Origin: Candidatus Amunia macphersoniae
Lineage (GTDB): Bacteria; Chloroflexota; Dormibacteria; Aeolococcales; Aeolococcaceae
Length of the DNA stretch: 64,000 nt
Reading direction: 5' to 3'
NCBI GenBank assembly: GCA_016464795.1
Contig: JAEKNN010000009.1
Span: forward strand, 50,057-114,056
Positions 27,349-35,347 of the stretch are shown piece after piece. The position numbers were made by a program, and so were the translations under genes. The notes below the pieces were generated by a model, which worked only from the letters and a program-made list of their open reading frames with translations, did not search any database and was not told where the DNA came from. Positions within the stretch are counted from its first letter, which is position 1. Each line of letters begins with the position of its first letter.

Positions 27349-27999
27349 ATGTCGAGTACGCCACGGTCGCTTCTCTCGAGCCGGCGGATGACCGCTCAGG
27401 AGCGGCGCGCCCAGCTGCTTGCGGTCACCAAGACGATGGTGGGAAGCGACGGCTTCCACTCCGTGACCATCGAGGCGGTGGCTCGTGCCGCGGGGGTGAG
27501 CCGGCCGGTCGTGTACGAGCATTTCGGCGACCTCGAGGGTCTCCTTGACGCGCTCGTCGATCTCCTGTCCTGCACGGCTCTGGCGCAGCTGGCAGCGGTG
27601 CTGCCGACCGACCTGGGGAGGGATGGGCCGCGCCGAGCGCTGCTGGCGGCGCTCCGAGGCTACCTGGAGGTGGCCAAGGCCGACCCGGTCACTTGGAGCC
27701 TGGTGCTGATGCCCTCTGCGGGGGTGCCGGAGTCGGCACGCGAGCGGATCGCCCTGGGCCGGAGCCAGGTGGTCGCTCACCTGGCCACCGCGGTGGCTCC
27801 GGCGGTGCTGGGCGGCCGCCTGCTCCCCGACCCCGAGCTGACCGCTCGTCTGATCGTCACCACCGCGGATGAGCTGGTCCGCCTGGTGCTGACCCAGCCG
27901 CAGGAGTTCCCGGTGGAGCGCGTCCTGGCGCACGCGGATTGGCTCTTGGAGAGGCTGGAGGCGCATGCAGAGGCGCCATGGCCGGCGGTGGTGGGGTAG
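27349..27999 (+). CDS. TetR family regulator
   Basis: A 216-residue regulator with an N-terminal TetR helix-turn-helix: RRAQLLAVTKTMVGSDGFHS then TIEAVARAAGVSRPVVYEHF. The C-terminal ~150 residues form the ligand and dimerisation domain. GTG 27343, GTG 27346 and ATG 27349 are all in frame; ATG 27349 is chosen because it lies seven bases after a TACACT box that lacks room for a leader. It is divergently transcribed from the Baeyer-Villiger monooxygenase and overlooks a strong operator. The cyclase gene follows eight bases after its stop. Confidence 0.88.
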   Translation: MSSTPRSLLSSRRMTAQERRAQLLAVTKTMVGSDGFHSVTIEAVARAAGVSRPVVYEHFGDLEGLLDALVDLLSCTALAQLAAVLPTDLGRDGPRRALLAALRGYLEVAKADPVTWSLVLMPSAGVPESARERIALGRSQVVAHLATAVAPAVLGGRLLPDPELTARLIVTTADELVRLVLTQPQEFPVERVLAHADWLLERLEAHAEAPWPAVVG

Positions 28000-28006
28000 A
28001 GGTGGC

Positions 28007-28930
28007 ATGGCTCAGAACCCGATCCTGTTCGCAGCGATCGCAGCGCTCGTGGCCGTGCTCGCCGGAGGGCTGGTGACGGTGGTGGCGATGAGGGTTGCGC
28101 GGCGCGGCCGCGACCTGCGCGACCGCGAGCGAGAGCGGGAGCAGCTGCAACAGCAGGCGCTGGAGCAGGAAAGGGAGGAACGTCGCGCCCAGGAAATGAT
28201 GGAGCTGGCGACGTCCGGCGTCCTCGCGCTGGCGGCCACGATCCCCGGGGTGAGGCTGGCCACCCAGGTGGCACGTGTCGGCGTTGACGTCAGCAAGCTG
28301 GGGTTCGCCCCCCTCGTCGCCGGCTCCCTGCGCCGCATCGCCGACTACGCGGAGAGCGATCGCCCGGCGATCCGTCGTTCCCTGGCCGATGACGGCACCC
28401 TGGTGCTGATGTTCTCCGACATCGCGGGCTCGACCTCGCTCAACGAACGTCTCGGCGACGAGGCTTGGTTGGCGCTGCTCAAGAAGCACGATGCGATCGT
28501 GCGCCGCCAGGTGCGCGGCCACCGCGGGCAGGTGGTCAAGACGCAGGGCGATAGTTTCATGGTCGCTTTCAAGGAACTCGCCGACGCGCTGCACTGCTCG
28601 CTGGCCATCCAGCACGACCTGCGGACGGAGGAGATGCCGGAGGGCTCGCGGGTCCAGGTGCGCATCGGACTGCATCGAGGCGAGGTCACCCGTCAGGGTC
28701 GCGATGTCTTCGGGCTCAATGTGGCGCTGGCAGCCCGGGTCGCCGCACAGGCGCGCGGAGGCCAGACGCTGGTGTCCGAAGCCGTCAAGCTGGAGGCCGA
28801 GAACATCGAGGATGTGTCGTTCGGCAAGGCGCGCACCGTCCACTTCAAGGGCTTCTCCAACGCCATCACCGTGTTCCCGCTGCAGAGCTCTGACAGCAAA
28901 GGAGCGGGACCAGCCGCTACTTCAGCCTGA
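28007..28930 (+). CDS. Class III nucleotide cyclase domain protein, membrane-anchored
   Basis: A 307-residue protein with one N-terminal membrane helix (ILFAAIAALVAVLAGGLVTV), a charged coiled coil rich in Arg/Glu/Gln, and a class III cyclase homology domain from ~130. The metal-binding Asp residues are present in MFSDIAGSTS (Asp138) and KTQGDSFMVAF (Asp182). The transition-state motif N-x-A-x-R reads A-L-A-A-R: the Arg (244) is there but the Asn position is Ala240. It may be weakly active or a regulatory pseudo-cyclase; product (cAMP or cGMP) is not clear. AGAGGT precedes ATG 28007. The last 14 bases overlap the convergent phzF-like gene. Confidence 0.8.
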   Translation: MAQNPILFAAIAALVAVLAGGLVTVVAMRVARRGRDLRDREREREQLQQQALEQEREERRAQEMMELATSGVLALAATIPGVRLATQVARVGVDVSKLGFAPLVAGSLRRIADYAESDRPAIRRSLADDGTLVLMFSDIAGSTSLNERLGDEAWLALLKKHDAIVRRQVRGHRGQVVKTQGDSFMVAFKELADALHCSLAIQHDLRTEEMPEGSRVQVRIGLHRGEVTRQGRDVFGLNVALAARVAAQARGGQTLVSEAVKLEAENIEDVSFGKARTVHFKGFSNAITVFPLQSSDSKGAGPAATSA

Positions 28931-29768
28931 CCGCCGCGCCCGAGACGCGAATGCCGCCGGTGCCGGCATCGATGTCCACGGTGAGCAGGCTGGGGCGGCC
29001 CATGTCATCGCCCTGGTGGATGCTGATGCGCGCCGGCGGCTCGATCAGCTGGAGATCGCGCAGATATGCGCCGAAAGCGGCGGCGGCCGCCCCGGTTGCG
29101 GGATCCTCGACCACCCCGCCAACGGGGAAGGGGTCGCGCGCGTAGAACGTGGTTGCATCGCCACGCCACACCAACTCGGCGGTGGTCAGATCCTGCCGCG
29201 TCATCAGCGCGCACAGGGCCTCGAAGTCGTACGACATGGCAGCGAGGAGTTCGCGGCTGCGCACCCCGAGGATCAGATGGCGCGCGCCCGCGAAGCCGAT
29301 GCGTGGTGGCAGGTCAGGATCGAGATCCTTCCGCTCCCATCCCAGGGTGGCCAGCGCCTCGGCGACAAGCTCATCGGAAGCGGCGGTGATGGACGGTGTC
29401 ACGCTCGTCAGCGTGGCCACGCGATGCCCGGCACCATCCCGTCCGACGGTGATCACCACCTCGCCACTCCTGGTGTGGAAACGCAGCTCCTCAGGTGATC
29501 CGTGATCGGCCAGAGCCACGGCTGACGCGATGGTGGCGTGGCCGCAGAACGGTACCTCGGCGAGCGGGCTGAAGTAGCGGACGCGGTACTCGCCGACGCT
29601 CTCCGCAGGCGAGATGAAGGCGGTCTCGCTGTAGCCGATCTCGGCCGCGATGGCGAGCAGGTCATCGTCGTCGAGGCTTTCAGCGTCAAGGACGACCCCG
29701 GCCGGGTTTCCGCCGGCAGGCTGGTCGGAGAAGGCGGTGTATCTGAGCACGTCGACTCCGGCGATCAC
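28917..29768 (-). CDS. PhzF family isomerase/epimerase-like protein
   Basis: A 283-residue PhzF-superfamily protein with the diaminopimelate-epimerase fold. The N-terminus reads YTAFSDQPAGGNPAGVVLD, with the family G-N-P-A-(G/A)-V-V signature, followed by IGYSETAFI carrying the catalytic Glu and a later D-P-A-T-G-A-A-A-A motif near residue 230. PhzF enzymes isomerise small carbon acids; most homologues outside phenazine clusters have unknown substrates, and no phenazine genes are nearby. GTG 29768 lies seven bases after a TACGCT box, so it is probably leaderless. Confidence 0.88.
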   Translation of the reverse strand: MIAGVDVLRYTAFSDQPAGGNPAGVVLDAESLDDDDLLAIAAEIGYSETAFISPAESVGEYRVRYFSPLAEVPFCGHATIASAVALADHGSPEELRFHTRSGEVVITVGRDGAGHRVATLTSVTPSITAASDELVAEALATLGWERKDLDPDLPPRIGFAGARHLILGVRSRELLAAMSYDFEALCALMTRQDLTTAELVWRGDATTFYARDPFPVGGVVEDPATGAAAAAFGAYLRDLQLIEPPARISIHQGDDMGRPSLLTVDIDAGTGGIRVSGAAVRLK

Positions 29769-29775
29769 GAACGCA

Positions 29776-29781
29776 AGCGTA
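29776..29781 (-). promoter_or_regulatory. -10 box of phzF-like gene
   Basis: TACGCT on the minus strand, seven bases before GTG 29768. A TACACT for the divergent SCP2 gene is at 29795-29800 on the plus strand, so the two promoters are packed back to back. Confidence 0.45.
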
Positions 29782-29851
29782 GCCGTCGTGAATCTACACT
29801 CGGGCCGGCAAATTCGCGGCGGCCGGGTGCCGCCCCACAGGAGAACGGTTC

Positions 29852-30178
29852 GTGCCCAACCCCACTGAGGTTTTCACCGAGATCAACACCCGGCTCGAGG
29901 CCAACCCTGCCAAGACCGCCGGCCTCAACGCCAAGTACGCCTTCGACCTCAGTGGCGACGAAGGTGGCGAGTATCACATCGTGCTTGGGGATGGCAAGGG
30001 CGAAGCGGGTCGCGGTGCACCGGAGAACCCCAACATCACCATCTCCATGAAGGACACGGACTTCGTGGACCTCGCCACCGGCAAGCTCGACGGCACCGCG
30101 GCCTTCATGAGCGGCAAGCTCAAGATCAAGGGCGACATGGGCCTGGCCATGAAGCTTCAGGGGGTGCTGCGGGACTAG
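29852..30178 (+). CDS. SCP2 sterol-transfer domain protein
   Basis: A 108-residue single SCP2 domain. The stretch LNAKYAFDLSGDEGGEYHIV, the N-I-T-I-S-M-K-D-T-D-F segment and the closing LKIKGDMGLAMKLQGVL match the lipid-binding SCP2 fold. These proteins bind hydrophobic molecules such as fatty acyl chains or sterols. GTG 29852 is preceded by AGGAG eight bases upstream. It is divergent from the phzF-like gene and has no partner enzyme nearby, so its ligand is unknown. Confidence 0.9.
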   Translation: MPNPTEVFTEINTRLEANPAKTAGLNAKYAFDLSGDEGGEYHIVLGDGKGEAGRGAPENPNITISMKDTDFVDLATGKLDGTAAFMSGKLKIKGDMGLAMKLQGVLRD

Positions 30179-30223
30179 CCGTCGGCGGGGCTGAGCCGAT
30201 CGGGCGCAACGGCGCCTCGTGGG

Positions 30224-31609
30224 TCAGCGGCCCTGGAGGTGCATGGCGGCGCGTGCCCGCAGCGACGGTCGTCCGGTCCGCCGCTCGACGACGTCAGCGC
30301 TGCGCATCGCCAGCACACCCAGATTGACCCCGAGCCAGCGCAATGGTTCGGGCTCCCAGCGGCGCGAGCGATGCTGAACCCAGGGCAGGCGGGTCAGCCC
30401 CGTGTCTCGCTCGAGGATGAGATCAGCAAGCGTTCTCCCGGCGAGATTGCTCGCCGTCACCCCATCGCCGACGTACCCCCCCGCCCAGGCGACCCCGCGA
30501 GCGCGGTCGATGCCGACCGACGGGAACCAGTCCCGTGCCACCCCGATCGGGCCTCCCCAACGATGGGTCACCGCGACGTCGTGGGTGTGCGGGATCAAAT
30601 CATGGAGCGACGCTTCCAGGGCGCTGAACACCGCCGGCTCGCGGTCGAAGCCTGCGCTGATGCGCGAGCCGAAGTGGTATGGAGCGCCACGGCCGCCAAA
30701 GGCGATCCGGCCGTCGGCGGTGCGCTGGGCGTAGATGATCAGGTGCCTGCCGTCGGCCACGGTCTCGGCGTTCGACCAGCCGATCTCCGCCCACGCCGCG
30801 TCGGTGAGCGGCTCGGTGGCGATCATCAGTGAGTACAGAGGCAACAGGGTGCGTCGGTCTCCTGGCAGTCGAACCGTGTATGCCTCGGTCGCCCGAACCA
30901 CCGTCCCCGCAGTCACGGTGCCGTGCTCGGTGACCGCCCGGTGTGGCCTGATCTCCCTGACGGTGGTGGCCTCGGCGATGCGGCCGCCCAACCGCTCCAC
31001 CGCTCGAGCCAGCCCGCGAACCAGCTTGGCCGGATGGAGTCGGGCGCAGTGCGGCGTGAACGTCGCACCGAGTGAACCGGCGATGCGCACCCGCGACTCC
31101 AGCTCGGCTGCGCAGAGCCAGCGGAGTCCGAGCTGGTCGCCCACCCGCCGCCGTGACGCCGCCGCCTGGGCGCGTAGCGTGCGCTCCTGCAGTGGCGTCC
31201 TGGCCACGAACAGCGACCCTCCGCGACGGAGGTCGGCATCGATGTGCTCGCGCTCGAGGGTCGCGTCGATGTCGTCGATGCCGTCGACCAACGCCTGGTG
31301 GAGCGCTCGTGCGGACTCGTCACTGCCGGCCGCGCGAGCGACCCGCTCCCACGACACCGGAAAGAGGTCGCTGGCCCAGCCGCCGTTGCGGCCGCTGGCA
31401 CCGTAGCCGGCGATGTGGCGTTCGATGACCAGGACGCGAAGGCTCGGCCGGCTCCTCAACAGTGAATACGCCGTCCACAAGCCGGTGAAACCGGCCCCGA
31501 CGATGACCACGTCGACCTCGCTGTCGCCATCCAGAGCGGCGCGCACCGACAGGTCATCGTCCACGGTGTCGAGCCAGAGGCTGACATCGCGGTAGCCGGC
31601 GGCGGTCAC
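30224..31609 (-). CDS. FAD-dependent amine oxidoreductase (PuuB/DAO-like)
   Basis: A 461-residue DAO-family flavoprotein. The Rossmann dinucleotide motif is VVIVGAGFTGLWTAYSL, followed by VLVIERHIAGYGASGRNGGW, typical of gamma-glutamylputrescine oxidase and related amine oxidases. The FAD-contacting C-terminal stretch is GVAWAGGYVGDGVTASNLAG. Start GTG 31609 overlaps the stop of the aldehyde dehydrogenase gene (GTGA), so the frame extending further upstream inside that gene is not used. Together with the dehydrogenase and GabT it fits oxidation of an amine (putrescine-like) to an aldehyde, then acid, then GABA transamination. Exact substrate unproven; the gamma-glutamylation ligase is not in the window. 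Confidence 0.88.
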   Translation of the reverse strand: MTAAGYRDVSLWLDTVDDDLSVRAALDGDSEVDVVIVGAGFTGLWTAYSLLRSRPSLRVLVIERHIAGYGASGRNGGWASDLFPVSWERVARAAGSDESARALHQALVDGIDDIDATLEREHIDADLRRGGSLFVARTPLQERTLRAQAAASRRRVGDQLGLRWLCAAELESRVRIAGSLGATFTPHCARLHPAKLVRGLARAVERLGGRIAEATTVREIRPHRAVTEHGTVTAGTVVRATEAYTVRLPGDRRTLLPLYSLMIATEPLTDAAWAEIGWSNAETVADGRHLIIYAQRTADGRIAFGGRGAPYHFGSRISAGFDREPAVFSALEASLHDLIPHTHDVAVTHRWGGPIGVARDWFPSVGIDRARGVAWAGGYVGDGVTASNLAGRTLADLILERDTGLTRLPWVQHRSRRWEPEPLRWLGVNLGVLAMRSADVVERRTGRPSLRARAAMHLQGR

Positions 31610-33045
31610 CCCTGGATGTTCGACATCACGTGCTTGAGACGCGTGTAGTCCTCGAATCCGTACATCGAGAGGTCCTTGCCGTAGCCCGAGTGTTTGAAGC
31701 CCCCGTGTGGCATCTCCGACACCAGGGGGATGTGGGTGTTGATCCACACGCAGCCGAAGTCGAGGAGCCGCGACATCCGCATCGCTCGCCCGTGGTCGCG
31801 GGTCCACACGCTCGAGGCCAGCCCGTACTCGACGCCGTTCGCCCAGCGCAGCGCCTCATCCTCGTCGGTGAATCGCTGCACGGTGACCACCGGTCCGAAC
31901 ATCTCCTGCTGGATCATGTCGTCGTCCTGGTGCAGCCCAGCCACCACCGTGGCTTCCTGGAAGAATCCCTGCCCGGTGGACGCGGCCCCACCCGCTTCGA
32001 CGCGGGCATGCTCGGGCACCCGGTCGAGGAATCCGCGGATGCGCTGCAGCTGATGACGATTGTTGACCGGCCCGTACGCGGCATCGGTGTCGGACGGCGG
32101 ACCGGTGTGCGTCGCCTTGGCCTGCTCGACCAGGGCGCTGACGAAGTCGTCGTGCACGCGGGGGCCGGCCAGCACCCGGGTCGCGGCGGTGCAATCCTGC
32201 CCGGCGTTGAAGTAGGCGGCCCCGGCGATCCCCTCCGCGGCGGCGGCGACGTCAGCGTCGTCGAACACGATCACGGGTGCCTTGCCGCCGAGCTCGAGGT
32301 GCACCCGCTTGAGGTCGATCGCCGCTGCCTGGGCGACCTCACGGCCGGCGCGGACGCTACCGGTGATCGACACCATCGCCGCCATCGGATGCGAGACCAC
32401 GGCAGCGCCGGTGCTGCGGTCTCCGCAGACGACATTGAACACACCCGCTGGGAGCACCTCGCGGGCCAGCTCCGCCATCCGCACAGTGGTCAGCGGTGTC
32501 GTCTCCGACGGCTTGAGCACCACCGTGTTGCCGGCGGCGATCGCCGGCGCGAACTTCCATGCAGCCATCAGCATCGGATAGTTCCAGGGGGTGACCTGAC
32601 CGCACACCCCGATCGGCTCGCGGCGCACCCAGCTGGTGTGCCCGGCCATGTACTCGGCCGCAGCCACGCCCTGGAGGTTGCGCGCTGCGCCCGCCATGAA
32701 ACGGAGCACGTCGAACAGCATCGGCAGCTCCTCACTCTGGGTGAGCGCGAGTGGCTTGCCGGTGTTGCGGCATTCGAGCTCCAGCAGCTCCTGGCCGTGC
32801 TGCTCGAGGACGTCGGCGAAGCCAAGCATGGCCAGGCTCCGCTCCTTCGGAGTGGCGTCGCGCCAGCCGTCGAAGGCTTGGCGCGCAGCTCGGTAGGCTG
32901 CGTCCACGTCCTCGGCGCTGGAGATCGGAGAATGGGCGAAGACCTCGCCGGTGGATGGATCGACGAGGGGAAGGGTGGTGTCACTGCGTGAGCTGACGGA
33001 CTGGCCGCCGATGACATTGCGCACTGTGTCGACAGTCGTGGCCAT
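31606..33045 (-). CDS. Aldehyde dehydrogenase, aminobutyraldehyde type
   Basis: A 479-residue NAD(P)-dependent ALDH. Catalytic Cys285 is in FNAGQDCTAATRVL, and the general base Glu is in HLELGGKAPVIVFDDAD. The N-terminus NVIGGQSV and the C-terminus GYGKDLSMYGFEDYTRLKHV match gamma-aminobutyraldehyde dehydrogenases (PatD/PuuC-like). It would oxidise 4-aminobutanal or a gamma-glutamyl derivative to GABA. It is the first enzyme gene after the regulator on the same strand (30 bases apart) and is coupled to the oxidase downstream, so regulator-dehydrogenase-oxidase form one operon. Confidence 0.92.
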   Translation of the reverse strand: MATTVDTVRNVIGGQSVSSRSDTTLPLVDPSTGEVFAHSPISSAEDVDAAYRAARQAFDGWRDATPKERSLAMLGFADVLEQHGQELLELECRNTGKPLALTQSEELPMLFDVLRFMAGAARNLQGVAAAEYMAGHTSWVRREPIGVCGQVTPWNYPMLMAAWKFAPAIAAGNTVVLKPSETTPLTTVRMAELAREVLPAGVFNVVCGDRSTGAAVVSHPMAAMVSITGSVRAGREVAQAAAIDLKRVHLELGGKAPVIVFDDADVAAAAEGIAGAAYFNAGQDCTAATRVLAGPRVHDDFVSALVEQAKATHTGPPSDTDAAYGPVNNRHQLQRIRGFLDRVPEHARVEAGGAASTGQGFFQEATVVAGLHQDDDMIQQEMFGPVVTVQRFTDEDEALRWANGVEYGLASSVWTRDHGRAMRMSRLLDFGCVWINTHIPLVSEMPHGGFKHSGYGKDLSMYGFEDYTRLKHVMSNIQG

Positions 33046-33075
33046 GCAAGAACTCCCCGATGTGAGCTGACCGCG

Positions 33076-33942
33076 TCAGAAGGTGCGCGGTGTGTTGATC
33101 CAGAGCACCCTGGTGACCACGTCGCCCGGGTTCCACCAGCGATGGCTGCGGCTCGACTCGAAACACAGCGACATCCCCGCCTCGATGTCGAACTGCTCGC
33201 AGCCGTCAAGAGTGATCGACAGCAGACCGTCGATGACGTACAGGAACTCCTCGCCGGCGTGGGTGTACTCGCCGCCGCTGCCGTGCCCCGGCTCGATGCT
33301 GAAGCGCTGTGGCTCCAGTACCTGCGCTGTGCCGGAAAGATCTTCGATCTGCACGCCGGGGGTTCGCAGGTCGGATGGAAGCACCTCGCCGCCGAGCACC
33401 TGACAGGCGGACAACGGCATCGAGGCCAGCGCGGCGACGCTGGTACCGAGCGCCGCGCTCATCTTCTGCAGTGAGGCCACCGAGGGTTGGACGACGCCGC
33501 GCTCGACGCCGGACACCAGCGAGGGCGACAGTGCTGCTCGCGCGGCAAGGCTGCGCAATGACAGCCCCAGGTCCAGCCGGCGGCCACGCAGGCGTTCGCC
33601 GAGGCTGTTCGCCTGACCGGCCGGTCGCTGGGATGGACGCTCGCTGCGCAGCCGTCGTGGGTGAGGCACGCTGCGAAGCCGGCGGCGAATCGCGTGCACC
33701 GCGAGCCCCTCGACGGTTCGCAGACGTTGCACCTCGCGAGCACGACTGATGTCGCCGGCGTCATAGCGGCGCCAGCCGGCCGCGGTGCGCGTGGTCAGCA
33801 ACAGGCCACTCTGCTCCCAGGCGCGCAGTGTCGAGGCGCTGATGCCGACCATGCGCGCCACCTCGCTCACCGTGTACCGCTGCGCCGCCTCGGCCCTCAC
33901 GCCCCTCTCCGTCGGTCGGGAACCACTTGACGACCCTACCAC
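33076..33942 (-). CDS. Regulator with MerR HTH, XRE HTH and cupin domains
   Basis: A 288-residue regulator with three modules. Residues ~22-90 are a MerR winged helix (YTVSEVARMVGISASTLRAW, then AGWRRYDAGDISRAREVQRL). Residues ~113-170 are an XRE/Cro-type HTH (LGERLRGRRLDLGLSLRSLA and then SLVSGVERGVVQPSVASLQK). Residues ~205-288 are a cupin with YTHAGEEFLYVIDG and MSLCFESSRSHRWWNPGD. XRE+cupin is the architecture of PuuR, the putrescine-utilisation repressor of E. coli; the extra MerR domain gives two DNA-binding units in one chain. The ligand is probably a polyamine or GABA. It starts at GTG 33942, opposite gabT, and overlooks a promoter and palindrome. Confidence 0.85.
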   Translation of the reverse strand: MVGSSSGSRPTERGVRAEAAQRYTVSEVARMVGISASTLRAWEQSGLLLTTRTAAGWRRYDAGDISRAREVQRLRTVEGLAVHAIRRRLRSVPHPRRLRSERPSQRPAGQANSLGERLRGRRLDLGLSLRSLAARAALSPSLVSGVERGVVQPSVASLQKMSAALGTSVAALASMPLSACQVLGGEVLPSDLRTPGVQIEDLSGTAQVLEPQRFSIEPGHGSGGEYTHAGEEFLYVIDGLLSITLDGCEQFDIEAGMSLCFESSRSHRWWNPGDVVTRVLWINTPRTF

Positions 33943-33955
33943 CCGGCGCTAGGGT
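33927..33955 (+). promoter_or_regulatory. Promoter of the gabT-permease-aminotransferase operon
   Basis: TTGACG (33927-33932), a 17-base spacer and TAGGGT (33950-33955): the best -35/-10 pair seen in the window. It overlaps the first codons of the divergent regulator. Confidence 0.6.
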
Positions 33956-33966
33956 GTGCGCCACTC

Positions 33967-33985
33967 CTTGCAGGTGTTCTGCAAG
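33967..33985. promoter_or_regulatory. Operator-like palindrome before gabT
   Basis: CTTGCAG-N5-CTGCAAG, a perfect 7+7 inverted repeat starting about five bases after the predicted transcript start. A repressor bound here would block gabT expression; the MerR/XRE/cupin regulator next door is the obvious candidate. Confidence 0.55.
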
Positions 33986-34010
33986 CTGACCGCGGGCGAC
34001 GGAGGGCGGG

Positions 34011-35288
34011 ATGACTCTCGACTCGACGGCGAGGTCGCCGGGACCGGGCGGCCGCACCGGTGATCTCCTGTCACTTCGAGCCCGGGTGGTCCCGCGCGGC
34101 GTCTCGACAGCCAACCCCACGGTCATCGACTCCGCGACCGGCTCAGTGTGGACGGATGTGGACGGTGACGACTGGATCGACTTCACAGGCGGCATCGGCA
34201 GTCTCAACGTTGGCGCCGGCCACCCTGCGGTGGTGGCGGCGATCACCGAGCAGGCGCAGCGTCTGTTGCACACCTGCAGCCACGTCGCCTGGCATGAGCC
34301 GTACCTGCGTCTCGCCGAGCGGCTGGCGACCATGGTCCCGATCGACCCGCCAGTCAAGGTGATGCTCTGCACCACCGGTGCCGAGGCCGTCGAGAATGCG
34401 GTCAAGATCGCTCGGGCTGCCACCGGCCGGCCACTGGTGGTCAGCTTCAGCGCCGCGTTCCACGGGCGAACCTGGATGGCGCTGTCGCTGACCGGCAAGG
34501 AGCGGCCGTATCGCAACGGCATCGGCCCTCTGGTCGCCGAGGTGCGCCGGGTGCCGTTCGGCGAGATCGAGCCGCTGTCCGAGCTGCTCGCCGCACACGG
34601 GGAGGCCGTCGGCGCGGTCATCGTCGAGCCGATCCTCGGCGAGGGTGGGTTCGTGATCCCGCCGGCTGACTTCCTGCCCCGGGTCGCCGAGCTGACCCGG
34701 GCGGCCGGCGCTGTGCTCATCGCCGATGAGGTGCAGACTGGATTCGGGCGGACCGGCCGGCTGTTCGCGTGCGAACACACGGGGGTGCGGCCAGACCTGA
34801 TGGTGCTGGGCAAGTCGATTGGCGGCGGACTCCCGCTGGCCGCGGTGGCGGGACGCTCCGAGCTGATGGATGCACCGGGCCCGGGGGTGCTGGGTGGAAC
34901 CTACGCGGGCAATCCGGTGGCCTGCGCAGCCTCACTCGCGGTCTGCGATCTCTTCGCCGACGGGAGCCTGCTGGAGCGCGCCAACGCGCTTGGGATTCAC
35001 GCTCGGGCGCGACTTGAGGCTGCCGTCGAGGCGGCGGGGGTCCGGGCTGACGTTCGCGGCCTCGGCGCCATGGTGGCTGTGGAATTCTTCGACCAGGCCG
35101 GCGCACCGCACACCGCCATGGCCGCCGCGGTCCAGGCGGGTTGCATGCGCCGCCGCCTGCTCACCCTCCGCGCCGGCATGGATGACAACGTGCTCCGGCT
35201 GCATTGCGCGCTTGCCATCGAGGAAGAGCTGCTCGACCGAGGCCTGGACGTGATCACCGACGCCATCAACGAAGCTGCGCCAGGTTAG
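34011..35288 (+). CDS. gabT: 4-aminobutyrate aminotransferase-like class III transaminase
   Basis: A 425-residue fold-type I PLP enzyme. It has the class III signature LIADEVQTGFGRTGRLFA and the PLP-binding Lys in VLGKSIGGGLPLAAV. The central LSLTGKERPYRNGIGPL and cofactor-contacting CTTGAEAVENAVKIAR fit GABA aminotransferases. It would convert GABA and 2-oxoglutarate to succinate semialdehyde and glutamate. GGAGGG precedes ATG 34011. It opens a three-gene operon with a permease and another class III transaminase, and its own promoter faces the regulator of the amine catabolic genes. Confidence 0.88.
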   Translation: MTLDSTARSPGPGGRTGDLLSLRARVVPRGVSTANPTVIDSATGSVWTDVDGDDWIDFTGGIGSLNVGAGHPAVVAAITEQAQRLLHTCSHVAWHEPYLRLAERLATMVPIDPPVKVMLCTTGAEAVENAVKIARAATGRPLVVSFSAAFHGRTWMALSLTGKERPYRNGIGPLVAEVRRVPFGEIEPLSELLAAHGEAVGAVIVEPILGEGGFVIPPADFLPRVAELTRAAGAVLIADEVQTGFGRTGRLFACEHTGVRPDLMVLGKSIGGGLPLAAVAGRSELMDAPGPGVLGGTYAGNPVACAASLAVCDLFADGSLLERANALGIHARARLEAAVEAAGVRADVRGLGAMVAVEFFDQAGAPHTAMAAAVQAGCMRRRLLTLRAGMDDNVLRLHCALAIEEELLDRGLDVITDAINEAAPG

Positions 35289-35347
35289 GCAGCGCCGACA
35301 CCGATCGACGCGACCGCAACCGCGGTCGCCCATGCAGGGGGATAACC

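Noticed and set aside
31610..31807. N-terminal extension of the FAD oxidase into the dehydrogenase gene
   Set aside because: Extra residues are compositionally odd and antisigned by the overlapping ALDH coding frame; GTG 31609 forms a GTGA overlap.
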